Of a stretch of 64,000 nt of DNA, positions 35,298-44,083 are shown piece after piece; position 1 is the first letter of the stretch; every line of letters begins with the position of its first letter. The notes under the pieces are model-generated. The model was given only the letters and a program-made list of their open reading frames with translations. It searched no databases and was not told where the DNA came from. The stretch spans positions 55,112 to 119,111 of the forward strand of contig NZ_JNWK01000016.1 in the NCBI RefSeq assembly GCF_000716445.1. Reading direction: 5' to 3'. Origin of the DNA: Streptomyces wedmorensis (GTDB lineage: Bacteria; Actinomycetota; Actinomycetes; Streptomycetales; Streptomycetaceae). The translations under genes and the position numbers were made by a program.

Positions 35298-38180
35298 GTG
35301 GCGGGGTCACTCGGCCGGGGAGCTGCCACCGCGGTGGGCACGTTCCGTTACGTGGGACGCCGCCGTGAGCTGGACCTGCTCGTGGCCGCGGTGCGGCAGC
35401 CGCCCGCCGTGGTGCTGATCGAGGGCGAAGCGGGGATCGGGAAGTCGAGGCTGGTCGGCGAGGCCGCCGCGCTGTGGCGCGCGGAGGGCAGGCCGGTGCT
35501 CGCAGGCTTCTGCCAGCCGTTGCGCGAGCCCTTCCCGTACGGACCGGTGTCCGACGCGCTGACCAAGGCCGGCCCGTGGCTCCCGGACGGCGGCCTGCCC
35601 GACCCGGTCGGCGCTCTGGTCCCGCTCCTGCCGGGCCTCGCGGACCGGCTCCCCGCGGCGACGTACGAGCAGGGAGGGGACCAGGCCGAACGGCTCCGGC
35701 TCGTCCACGGCGTGCGGGCCCTCCTCGCCGCCCTGGGGCCGACCGTACTGATCATCGAGGACATGCACTGGGTCGACGAGGCCACCCGGGACCTGCTCCT
35801 GCTGCTCGCCCGCGACCTGCCGGAGGACCTCACCCTCGTCCTCACCTACCGCGCCGAGGACCTGCCCCCGGACACGTCGGTGCTCGGCGCCGCCTACCGC
35901 CACCCGTCGGGCGCCGGCGGCGCCGTGATCAGACTCGGACCGCTCACACAGGAGGAGGTCGGGGAACTGGCCTCCGCGGCGCTCGGCCCGGTCGCCACGC
36001 CCGCCCTCGCGGCCGCGCTGTACGAGCGGAGCGAGGGCCTGCCGCTGGTCGCCGAGGAGGACCTCCTCACGCTCGCCGAGCAGGGAGGCACGACCGACCA
36101 GCGGGACGCGGTCCGCAGCCTGCGGGACACCGACGTGCCCAAGGGCCTGCGCGAGGCCGTCACCGAGCGGCTGGCCGGTCTCTCGCCGGCCGGCGCGGCC
36201 GTCGTCGACGCCGCGGCCGTGCTCGCCGTCCCCTCGGACGAGGCACTGCTCGCCGCGGTCGCCGGTCTCGGCGCCGAGACCGGCGCCGACGGGCTGATCG
36301 AGGTGCTGCGCAGCTCGCTGCTCCGCGAGACGGAGGACCACCGGTACGCGTTCCGGCACGTCCTGGCCCAGCAGGTCGCGTACCGCCACATCCCCGCGCC
36401 GAGGCGGAGCCGGCTGCACGCGGCCGCCGTGGCGGCGCTCCAGGAGCGGACCCCCGCGCCGCTCGTGCAGATCGCCCATCACACGCTGGCGCTGGGCGAC
36501 CGCGCCGCGTGGCTGCGGCGGGCCGAGGAGGCCGCCGAGCAGGCCGTCACCGTCGGGGACCAGGGCACGGCCGCCGCACTGCTCCACCGGATCCTCGACG
36601 AGCCCGGACTCGACACCGAGCGGCGCTCCCGGGCCGCCACCGCGCTCGCGCGGATCGCGTACAACGGCGTCGACTTCACCTCCGCCGCCCGGCTGCTGCG
36701 GCGCCTGGTGGAGGACCCGCACCTGCCGAGGACCGTCCGCGGGGAGATCCGCACCGGCCTCGGACTGCTCCTCCTGAACGAGTCCGCGTCACCGTCGTGG
36801 GTGCGCGAACTCGAACTCGCGGTCGAGGACCTGTCGGAGCGACCCGTGACGGCCGGCCGGGCGATGCTCGCCCTCGCGCTCAACGAGCGGGCCGGACCGG
36901 CATGGACGGCACGCTGGATGGACCGCGCCCGCCAGGCCCTCGACGACAGCGGAGACGAGGCCCTCCAGGCCGCGTACGAGGCGACGCACCTGACCCTGCT
37001 CAGCTGGCAGGGCGACCGCGCGCTCTGGGACCTCGTCGACGCCCTCCCACGGGACGCGGACGCTCCGGCCCAGCTCTGGCAGACCGCCCGGGCCCTCCAC
37101 AACGTCGCCGAGGCCGCCATCGCGCTCGGGCACGACGTCCGCGCCGCCGGCCTGGTCGAGGAGAGCCGGCAGCAGGGCCGCCGGGCCGGTGCGGTGATCG
37201 TGGAGTGCTACGGGCGCGTCCTCGAACTCTGGCTGGACACCCTCGGCGGGCGCTGGGACGGCCTCGAAGACCGCTTCGACGCCCTGATCGCCGCGTATCC
37301 GGGCATCAGCGTGCCCCACGCGGAGCGCCTGCTGTCCCTCGGCGCGCTGGCGTTCGCGCGCGGGCAGCGCGACCTGGCCCTGGAGCACTTCGACCGGGCC
37401 GCGAAGCACGGAGCGCGCCAGATCGCCGTGAGCACCGAGCTGCGCGGCACCGCCGGCCTCATGTCCGTCCGGCTCGCCCAGGGAGCCGGCCAGGAGGCCT
37501 GGGCGGCGGCCGAACCCGCCCTCACCGTCCTCCGCCGCGCACAGGCCTGGACGAAGGCCACGGGACTCGTCCCCGTCGCCGTCGAAGCGGCCCTCGCGAG
37601 CTCCGACCGCCCCGCCGCCCAGCGGCTCGTCGAGGAGGCCGACCAGGGGCTGCGGGGCCGCGACGCCCCTGCGGCGCGGGCGGAGCTCCACACGGCCCGC
37701 GGACTGCTCCACCTCGACGCCGAGCCGTCCCGCGCGGCCGAGGATTTCGACGCCGCCCGCCGCGGATGGCTGGACATCGGGCGCCCCTACGAGGCCGCCC
37801 GCGCCACCGAGCGCCAGGGCCACGCGCTCGCCCTGGCCCGCGAGCCCGCCGAAGCGGCGGCACTCCTGGGCACGGCCGCCGACGCGTACTCCGCACTCGG
37901 CGCCCAGGCCGACGCGTCCCGCTCCCGGCACCTGCTCCGGGACCTCGGCCTCGCCCGGCCCGACACCCCGGGCCGCCGCGGCTACGGGGACCGGCTCTCC
38001 CCCCGCGAACGCCAGGTGGCGGAACTCCTCGCCGAAGGCGCGACCAACCAGGCCATCGCCGACACCCTGTACCTCTCGCCGCGAACCGTCGAGAACCACG
38101 TCGCCAGCGTCCTGCGCAAGCTGCGCACCACCCGCAAGGCCGTGGCGGCCGCGCTCGGGGACCCCGCCGAGGACGCCTGA
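35298..38180 (+). CDS. LAL-type LuxR family transcriptional regulator
   Basis: A regulator of about 960 residues. The N-terminal STAND-type ATPase has Walker A GEAGIGKS (about residues 43-50) and Walker B VLIIEDMHWVDE. A long alpha-helical TPR-like middle follows. The C-terminal LuxR HTH begins RLSPRERQVAELLAEG and continues NQAIADTLYLSPRTVENHV. LAL regulators respond to small-molecule ligands with ATP hydrolysis and often activate neighbouring catabolic genes; here fadD3-BVMO is divergent. The start is uncertain: GTG at 35298 is used, with GTG at 35286 and 35334 as alternatives. The reading frame stays open far upstream but that part is antisense to fadD3. Confidence 0.82.
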   Translation: MAGSLGRGAATAVGTFRYVGRRRELDLLVAAVRQPPAVVLIEGEAGIGKSRLVGEAAALWRAEGRPVLAGFCQPLREPFPYGPVSDALTKAGPWLPDGGLPDPVGALVPLLPGLADRLPAATYEQGGDQAERLRLVHGVRALLAALGPTVLIIEDMHWVDEATRDLLLLLARDLPEDLTLVLTYRAEDLPPDTSVLGAAYRHPSGAGGAVIRLGPLTQEEVGELASAALGPVATPALAAALYERSEGLPLVAEEDLLTLAEQGGTTDQRDAVRSLRDTDVPKGLREAVTERLAGLSPAGAAVVDAAAVLAVPSDEALLAAVAGLGAETGADGLIEVLRSSLLRETEDHRYAFRHVLAQQVAYRHIPAPRRSRLHAAAVAALQERTPAPLVQIAHHTLALGDRAAWLRRAEEAAEQAVTVGDQGTAAALLHRILDEPGLDTERRSRAATALARIAYNGVDFTSAARLLRRLVEDPHLPRTVRGEIRTGLGLLLLNESASPSWVRELELAVEDLSERPVTAGRAMLALALNERAGPAWTARWMDRARQALDDSGDEALQAAYEATHLTLLSWQGDRALWDLVDALPRDADAPAQLWQTARALHNVAEAAIALGHDVRAAGLVEESRQQGRRAGAVIVECYGRVLELWLDTLGGRWDGLEDRFDALIAAYPGISVPHAERLLSLGALAFARGQRDLALEHFDRAAKHGARQIAVSTELRGTAGLMSVRLAQGAGQEAWAAAEPALTVLRRAQAWTKATGLVPVAVEAALASSDRPAAQRLVEEADQGLRGRDAPAARAELHTARGLLHLDAEPSRAAEDFDAARRGWLDIGRPYEAARATERQGHALALAREPAEAAALLGTAADAYSALGAQADASRSRHLLRDLGLARPDTPGRRGYGDRLSPRERQVAELLAEGATNQAIADTLYLSPRTVENHVASVLRKLRTTRKAVAAALGDPAEDA

Positions 38181-38254
38181 GACCCTGCCGGGCCCGTGGT
38201 CGGCCGGCGGAGCGGGTGCCGGTCCCCCGGCCCGCCGCGCGGTGCTTCCCGCGC

Positions 38255-38290
38255 GGTACCGGGTTGGGTACCGGCTTGGGTACCCCTAAA
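38255..38290. repeat. Three 12-bp tandem near-repeats (GGTACC type)
   Basis: GGTACCGGGTTG (38255-38266), GGTACCGGCTTG (38267-38278) and GGTACCCCTAAA (38279-38290). They are in the 192-base gap between the LuxR gene and an RsbW-type ATPase gene, about 85 bases before its start. They contain GGGTAC twice, like a sigma-B -10 element, but I could not find a matching -35 at the right spacing. Confidence 0.6.
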
Positions 38291-38372
38291 ACCCCCGACC
38301 CGGATTGTTTCCGTACCCCCGGGCCCGCACCGTGGAGAGCGGGGGGAACCGTCCGCCGTCCCGGGAGACCCG

Positions 38373-38855
38373 ATGCACGCCATCCCGCACCTCAGTCCGG
38401 TCGCCGTCGCCGAGAACCGGCCCGGCCTCAGCCCGACGCCGTGGCCGGACCTGACGCGCGCCGAGCCGCGGACCGCCGGATGCCTGACGGCCGCGACCGC
38501 GGCCTCCGTGCCGGTGCTCCGCCGCTTCGCCCGAGGTGTGGCGGCCCGCTGGGGCCTGCCGGCCGGGATCGACGACAGCCTGCGACTCGTGGTGAGCGAG
38601 CTCGTGGGCAACGCGGTCCGTCACAGCGGCGGCCCCGACGTGGCACTGTTCCTCTCCGTCGGCCACTCGACCCTCGCCGTCGAGGTCAAGGACAACGGCC
38701 GCTGGCGACCCCACGTCGGCCGCCCCCGCCACGACGACGACCTCGCCTGCGGCGGCCGCGGCCTGGACATCGTCGCGGCCTGCGCGCTGCGCTGCACCGT
38801 CCACACCAGGCCCGACGGGACCCGCATCGTCGCCGAGCTCTCCCTCCGGGACTGA
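38373..38855 (+). CDS. RsbW-type ATP-binding protein (anti-sigma-like)
   Basis: A 160-residue HATPase_c_2 protein. N-box LRLVVSELVGNAVRHSG, G1 box VEVKDNGRWRPH and G2 GGRGLDIVAACALR are visible. Streptomyces has dozens of such proteins; a few are anti-sigma factors of the SigB/SigF type. The ATG at 38373 (GGGAGA site) is used in place of the longer open frame. No partner anti-anti-sigma gene is adjacent. Confidence 0.82.
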   Translation: MHAIPHLSPVAVAENRPGLSPTPWPDLTRAEPRTAGCLTAATAASVPVLRRFARGVAARWGLPAGIDDSLRLVVSELVGNAVRHSGGPDVALFLSVGHSTLAVEVKDNGRWRPHVGRPRHDDDLACGGRGLDIVAACALRCTVHTRPDGTRIVAELSLRD

Positions 38856-39026
38856 CCGGACGGCAGCGCCTCGGGCGCGTCGGGGAGCGGCGTCCGCCGG
38901 TGCCCGGCGTGCCCGGCCTCCGGTGGTGGCTTGGGCCGGGTGGGGCGAGGCTGGGACACGTGTGTGCGGGGCGGCGAGGACGCGCCCCGCGGGCTCGTCC
39001 ATAGCCGAGGAAAGGCAGCACGACCG

Positions 39027-40547
39027 ATGACCGACAGCCGACCCGCCACCACGACCGATTCCGGTGCCCCGGTGGAGAGCGACGAACACTCGCTCACCGT
39101 GGGCCCGGGCGGTCCGATCCTGCTGCAGGACGCCTACCTGATCGAGCAGATGGCGCAGTTCAACCGCGAACGGATCCCCGAGCGCCAGCCGCACGCCAAG
39201 GGCAGCGGCGCGTTCGGCCGCTTCGAGGTCACGCACGACGTCAGCCGCTACACCAAGGCGGCCCTGTTCCAGCCCGGCACCCGTACCGACCTGGTCATCC
39301 GCTTCTCCACCGTCGCCGGCGAGCGCGGCAGCCCGGACACCTGGCGCGACCCGCGCGGCTTCGCGGTGAAGTTCTACACCAGCGAAGGCAACTACGACAT
39401 GGTCGGCAACAACACCCCGGTGTTCTTCGTCAAGGACCCGATGAAGTTCCAGCACTTCATCAGGTCCCAGAAGCGCCGCGCCGACAACAACCTGCGCGAC
39501 CACGACATGCAGTGGGACTTCTGGACCCTCTCGCCCGAGTCCGCGCACCAGGTGACCTGGCTGATGGGCGACCGGGGCATCCCGCGCACCTGGCGCCACA
39601 TGAACGGCTACACGTCCCACACCTACATGTGGATCAACGAGTCCGGCGAACGGTTCTGGGTCAAGTACCACTTCAAGACCGACCAGGGCATCGAGTTCTT
39701 CACCCAGCACGAGGCCGACCAGATGGCCGCCGTCGACACCGACTACCACACGCGGGACCTCTTCGAGCACATCCGCGACGGCGACTTCCCGAGCTGGACG
39801 CTGCACGTGCAGGTCATGCCGTACGAGGAGGCCGCCGGATACCGGTTCAACCCCTTCGACCTCACCAAGGTGTGGCCGCACGGCGACTACCCGCTCATCC
39901 CGGTGGGCCGCATGACGCTGGACCGCAACCCGACCGACAACCACGCCGAGATCGAGCAGGCCGCCTTCCAGCCGAACAACCTCGTCCCCGGCATCGGACC
40001 GAGCCCCGACCGGATGCTGCTGGCCCGGCTGTTCTCGTACGCGGACGCCCACCGCCACCGCATCGGTGCCAACTACCAGCAGCTTCCCGTGAACGCGCCC
40101 GTCGTCGACGTCCACACGTACTCGAAGGACGGGGCGATGGCCTACCGAAAGACGACCGACCCGGTCTACGCACCCAATTCCAAGGGCGGCCCGGCGGCCG
40201 ACACCGACCGCTACGGGTCCCCGCCCAGCTGGACGGCGGACGGCGAGATCACCCGCGCGGCCTACGTCTCCCACCCGGACGACGACGACTGGGGCCAGCC
40301 CGGCACCCTCGTGCGCGAGGTACTGGACGACGGGGCCCGCGACCGCCTGGTCGACAACGTGGTCGGCCACCTCCTCAACGGCGTCTCCGAGCCCGTCCTG
40401 GAGCGGGCCTTCGCCTACTGGACGAACATCGACAAGACGATCGGCGAGCGCATCACCCAGGGCGTGCGGGCCAAGGCCGACGAGAAGGATCCCAAGGCGG
40501 CCGAACAGGGCAACCCCGCGCGCCGCTCCATGCAGGAGAAGGCCTGA
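39027..40547 (+). CDS. katA: Monofunctional haem catalase (small subunit, clade 3 type)
   Basis: A 506-residue catalase. The active-site histidine is in [19 protein letters not shown], the distal asparagine in [14 protein letters not shown], and the haem-ligand tyrosine region is [14 protein letters not shown]. No large-subunit C-terminal domain. It removes hydrogen peroxide in the cytoplasm. ATG at 39027 has a GAGGAAAGG site; the preceding 171 bases hold its promoter. It may protect against peroxide from the many flavin enzymes nearby, but no linkage is visible. Confidence 0.93.
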   Translation: MTDSRPATTTDSGAPVESDEHSLTVGPGGPILLQDAYLIEQMAQFNRERIPERQPHAKGSGAFGRFEVTHDVSRYTKAALFQPGTRTDLVIRFSTVAGERGSPDTWRDPRGFAVKFYTSEGNYDMVGNNTPVFFVKDPMKFQHFIRSQKRRADNNLRDHDMQWDFWTLSPESAHQVTWLMGDRGIPRTWRHMNGYTSHTYMWINESGERFWVKYHFKTDQGIEFFTQHEADQMAAVDTDYHTRDLFEHIRDGDFPSWTLHVQVMPYEEAAGYRFNPFDLTKVWPHGDYPLIPVGRMTLDRNPTDNHAEIEQAAFQPNNLVPGIGPSPDRMLLARLFSYADAHRHRIGANYQQLPVNAPVVDVHTYSKDGAMAYRKTTDPVYAPNSKGGPAADTDRYGSPPSWTADGEITRAAYVSHPDDDDWGQPGTLVREVLDDGARDRLVDNVVGHLLNGVSEPVLERAFAYWTNIDKTIGERITQGVRAKADEKDPKAAEQGNPARRSMQEKA

Positions 40548-40579
40548 CAGAACCCTTCGGCCGCCCGCCGGGCACGCGC

Positions 40580-41719
40580 TCATTCCGGGGGTGTGTCCGC
40601 CGGCCGGTCGGCGTTCCGGACGGCCGGACGCGAGCGTCGTTGCCGCGGGGCCCGGGAGCCTTCCCCCGGCCGGTCGAGGGCGTCGGCCGCGGGAGCGGTG
40701 ACGACCTTGGGGAGGGCGCCCGGATGCTCCCTCGCGAGCCAGGCCACGAGTTCCTCCCGTACGGCGCAACGGGTCGTCCACAGGTCGTCCGCGTCCTTGG
40801 CGGTCACGATCGCCCGCACCGTGATCCCGGTCGGCGAGGTGTCGGTGACGGCGAGGTCCCAGCCCCGCCCGTCCCAGGTGCCGCACGTGGCGAGGAACTC
40901 GTGGAGGTGCGCCCGCATGAGCGCGACCGGTGTGGTGTGGTCGCAGTGGACGAAGACCGACCCCGTCATCTCCGCGCCGCCGCGCGACCAGTTCTCGAAC
41001 GGCCGCGAGGTGAAGTAGGAGACGGGGAGGGTGACGCGACGCTCGTCCCAGGTCCGGACCGTGAGGAACGTGAGGGTCACCTCCTCCACGACACCCCATT
41101 CGCCGTCGACGACGACGGTGTCACCGATGCGGACCATGTCGCCGAAGGCGATCTGGAAGCCGGCGAACAGGTTGCTCAGCGTCGACTGGGCCGCCACGCC
41201 CGCCACGATGCCGATGATCCCGGCCGAGGCGAGCAGGGAGGTGCCGAGGGTGCGGAAGGAGGGGAAGGTGACGAGGGCCGCGGCAGCGGCGAGCACCCCG
41301 ACGGCGACGGACACCACCCGCATGATCAGCGTGACCTGCGTACGGACCCGGCGGAGCCGTGCCGCGTCGCGTGAACGGCCGGCGTACCGCGCGTACGTCG
41401 ACTCGACGACGGCCGCGACCGTCCGCACCGTCAGCCAGGCCCCGCCGCCGATCAGGCACAACAGCAGGACGTGGCGCATCGCCTCCGCGTGCTCGGCCAG
41501 CGGCGCCCGTGCCGCCGCCACGGGATAGGTCCCTCTCAGGAGGGCGGCCATCAGTACGACGTACAACGGCGTGCGGCAGCGGCGCAGCAGCCCCCAGAGC
41601 GGGGTCTCCGGATGCCGCGCGTCGGCGAACCGTGCCAGCAGGTCGGCCGCCCGGCAGACACCGAAGGCCACCAGCGCCGAGCCGCCGACGGCGATCGCCA
41701 GCCGGATGACGCTCTCCAT
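40580..41719 (-). CDS. MscS family mechanosensitive ion channel
   Basis: A 379-residue small-conductance channel. Transmembrane segments are near residues 5-25, 45-60, 75-100 and 125-145. The pore helix and start of the beta domain read LLASAGIIGIVAGVAAQSTLSNLF and GDMVRIGDTVVVDG, which is the MscS core. The C-terminal 40 residues are charged and Pro/Arg-rich. The ATG at 41719 (GGGAGG site) starts just before the first membrane segment; the longer upstream frame is low-complexity. Confidence 0.87.
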   Translation of the reverse strand: MESVIRLAIAVGGSALVAFGVCRAADLLARFADARHPETPLWGLLRRCRTPLYVVLMAALLRGTYPVAAARAPLAEHAEAMRHVLLLCLIGGGAWLTVRTVAAVVESTYARYAGRSRDAARLRRVRTQVTLIMRVVSVAVGVLAAAAALVTFPSFRTLGTSLLASAGIIGIVAGVAAQSTLSNLFAGFQIAFGDMVRIGDTVVVDGEWGVVEEVTLTFLTVRTWDERRVTLPVSYFTSRPFENWSRGGAEMTGSVFVHCDHTTPVALMRAHLHEFLATCGTWDGRGWDLAVTDTSPTGITVRAIVTAKDADDLWTTRCAVREELVAWLAREHPGALPKVVTAPAADALDRPGEGSRAPRQRRSRPAVRNADRPADTPPE

Positions 41720-41831
41720 GTACTCCTCCCAGTCGACGAGTCGGACAGACTTCCTGTACGCCTCGCCGCCCGCGGGCACGCCAAACATCCGACTTCGGAC
41801 CCCCGGCGGTCCCACCACGGGACCACCCGGA

Positions 41832-42338
41832 TCAGGCGGGGTGCCCGGGGGAGAACCGGTCCGCGTCGCTGAGCACGAACAGGCGGGGCCCGGCGTCGCC
41901 GGGACCGGTCGCTCCGTCGTGGCGGCCCTCGGCGACCGGCGAGAGCAGGAAGCCCACGTGGTCCCCACCGTCGAAGCGGGCCTCCACCGTGCCGGTGAAC
42001 CAGCCGGCGGAGTCGGCGAGCACCGGACTGCCGGCGTACCCCGGCTCCCAGTCCACGCGGGCGAACTTGTCGATCTCGTCGCCGGTCTCCTCGCCGAACA
42101 GCCGCGCCGTCTCCCGGTGCTCGGTGGTCAGCAGGTGGACCGTCAGGTACGACGCCCGGCAGGCGACCCGGTAGGTGCGGTTGGCCCGGGACAGCCACAC
42201 CGTGAAGCGGGCCGGGCGGATCGAACTCTGCGACGCGAACCCGATGAGACAACCGGCCCGCTCGCCGTCGTCCGCCGTCGCGGTCACGACGTACATCGGA
42301 GGGTCGAGCAACGTGGTGAACGCGTCCAAGGCCGCCAC
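41832..42338 (-). CDS. Flavin reductase-like FMN-binding protein
   Basis: A 168-residue flavin reductase domain protein: PPMYVVTATADDGERAGCLIGFASQSS, CRASYLTVHLLTTEH, DHVGFLLSPV. It is the same superfamily as HsaB but clearly different in sequence, and it stands alone beside a mechanosensitive channel gene. Start is GTG at 42338 with GGAAGGA upstream. Partner oxygenase, if any, unknown. Confidence 0.8.
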   Translation of the reverse strand: MAALDAFTTLLDPPMYVVTATADDGERAGCLIGFASQSSIRPARFTVWLSRANRTYRVACRASYLTVHLLTTEHRETARLFGEETGDEIDKFARVDWEPGYAGSPVLADSAGWFTGTVEARFDGGDHVGFLLSPVAEGRHDGATGPGDAGPRLFVLSDADRFSPGHPA

Positions 42339-42546
42339 GGTCAGTCCTTCCCGACTGTCGCCCCCCCTCCAGAATAGCGAGCGGACCGGCCCCGGCCGTT
42401 CACGGAAGGGAGCATCTAGGATGTCGGCCGCGCGTCGATGTCACACACGTTGGACGTTTCGCGAGGTCGGGCTCATGCGCGGGCTCGCGTTCGTGAACCG
42501 TCCGACCGGTGCGCGCGGGTAGCTGTCTCTACGGGGGAGAACTTCG

Positions 42547-43962
42547 GTGTTCGGAATCATCAGGCCGTGCCGTCATCGTCTGGGCGAGGGCTTGCGTACC
42601 GAGTGGATGGCGCATCTGTGCGGGCTGTGTCTGACGCTGCGCAGCGAGTACGGGCAGTTCGCGAGGGTGGCCACCAACTACGACGGCCTGATCGTCTCGG
42701 TGCTGACCGAAGCGCAGTCGGAGCGTTCGGGGGACTGGCGACGGGGTGCCGGTCCGTGCCCGCTGCGCGGGATGCGGTCGGCGGACGTGGCGCAGGGCGA
42801 GGGCGCGCGGCTGGCGGCGACGGTGTCGCTGGTGCTGGCCGCCGCGAAGATACGCGACCACGTGGCCGACGGCGACGGCCTGGTCGGGCGCCGCCCGGTG
42901 GCGGTGGCGGCACGCCGGATCGCCCGCGGCTGGGACCGTGCGGGCGCCGCGGGCGGCGAACGGCTCGGCTTCGACACCGCGGTGCTGCTCGGGGCGGTCG
43001 AGCGTCAGCCGGACATCGAGCGGTCGACCGGCTTCGGCGGCTCGCTCCTGACGGTCACGGAACCCACGGAGACGGCGACCGCGGCCGCTTTCGCGTACAC
43101 CGCGGTGCTCACGGACCGGCCGGGCAACGCCGAACCGCTGGCGGAGGCCGGCCGGCTGTTCGGCCGGCTGGCGCACCTGCTGGACGCCGTGGAGGACCTG
43201 GACGCGGACGCGGCGTCGGGCGCGTGGAACCCGATCGCCGTGACCGGCGCGACCCGTGCCGACGTGCGTCGGCTGTGCGACGACGCCGTCCACGGCATCC
43301 GACTCGCCCTGTCCGACGCCGACTTCGTCGACGGGCGACTGGTGCAGGCCCTTCTGGGCCTCGAGTTGGAGCGTGCCGTCGATCGCGTCTTCGACCCCCG
43401 GCACCGTCACCACCAGCACCGCCCCCAGACGCGGAGCCTGCGCATGCTGCCCTGGCTGGGGCGGCGAACGGCGACGGACACGCCCTCGGAGGCCGGCACG
43501 GGCGAGGCCTGCGGCGTCGGCGTGCTCGCGGGCGCGGCCCGGGAGGGCGGGCCCATGGCGTCGGGCCGCCGGCAGGAGGCGCACTGCCGGCGTTGTGGGG
43601 AGTGGCGTCGGCAGTGCCCCGATTGCGGCCTGTGCTACGAGTGCTGCCGCTGCGACGACGGGGACGACGGGGAGCCCATCGAGTTCGGGGGCGGCAACAG
43701 CGGCGGGGGTTCCCAGCGGGACGGCTCCGGCAGGGACGGCTCCGGGGGCGACGGCTGGTTCGGCGGCCAGGGCGGTGGACAGGGCGGCGGCAACTGGGGC
43801 GGCTCGTCCGGTGGTTCGGGCGGCGGTCACGGTTCCGGCGGTTCCGGTGGGTCCGGCGGTTCGGGTGGCTCCGGCGGTTCGGGTGGGTCCGGCGGTTGCG
43901 GCGGCGGCTCGGGCGACGGCTGCTGCAACCCGTGCAAGTGCTGTTGCGACTGCTGCGACTGA
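42547..43962 (+). CDS. DUF5685 family protein with Gly-rich repeat and Cys-rich tail
   Basis: A 471-residue protein beginning VFGIIRPCRHRLGEGLRTEW, typical of the actinobacterial DUF5685 family as I recall it. The helical core (to about residue 300) has conserved cysteines (CGLCLTLR, CPLRGM). A zinc-ribbon-like stretch CRRCGEWRRQCPDC and CYECCRC follows near residue 360. The last 90 residues are GGS repeats ending in a cluster of nine cysteines (CCNPCKCCCDCC). Function unknown; metal binding is likely. GTG start with GGGGGAG upstream. Confidence 0.8.
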   Translation: MFGIIRPCRHRLGEGLRTEWMAHLCGLCLTLRSEYGQFARVATNYDGLIVSVLTEAQSERSGDWRRGAGPCPLRGMRSADVAQGEGARLAATVSLVLAAAKIRDHVADGDGLVGRRPVAVAARRIARGWDRAGAAGGERLGFDTAVLLGAVERQPDIERSTGFGGSLLTVTEPTETATAAAFAYTAVLTDRPGNAEPLAEAGRLFGRLAHLLDAVEDLDADAASGAWNPIAVTGATRADVRRLCDDAVHGIRLALSDADFVDGRLVQALLGLELERAVDRVFDPRHRHHQHRPQTRSLRMLPWLGRRTATDTPSEAGTGEACGVGVLAGAAREGGPMASGRRQEAHCRRCGEWRRQCPDCGLCYECCRCDDGDDGEPIEFGGGNSGGGSQRDGSGRDGSGGDGWFGGQGGGQGGGNWGGSSGGSGGGHGSGGSGGSGGSGGSGGSGGSGGCGGGSGDGCCNPCKCCCDCCD

Positions 43963-44064
43963 CCGACGGACGACCGACGGACGACCGACGGACGACCGAC
44001 GGACGGACCCACGGACGGACCCACGGACGGACCGATGGACCGACCAGCGGACCGTCCGACGGAC
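43961..44064. repeat. Tandem GACCGACGGAC repeats between convergent genes
   Basis: Four perfect 11-base units (43961-44004), then 12-base variants GGACCCACGGAC (twice), GGACCGATGGAC, CGACCAGCGGAC and CGTCCGACGGAC to 44064. The array starts at the stop codon of the DUF5685 gene and ends 20 bases before the stop of the convergent TPR gene. Likely slippage-prone; a role in termination is possible. Confidence 0.85.
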
Positions 44065-44083
44065 CGACCACCGTGTCGGCCTG

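Noticed and set aside
38267..38283. Sigma-B promoter at the GGGTAC words
   Set aside because: No GNNT element at 14-16 bases upstream; left as a repeat only.
38286..41099. 937-codon open frame antisense to the ATPase and catalase genes
   Set aside because: Covers several supported genes on the other strand and translates to Val/Gly/Arg-rich sequence without motifs.
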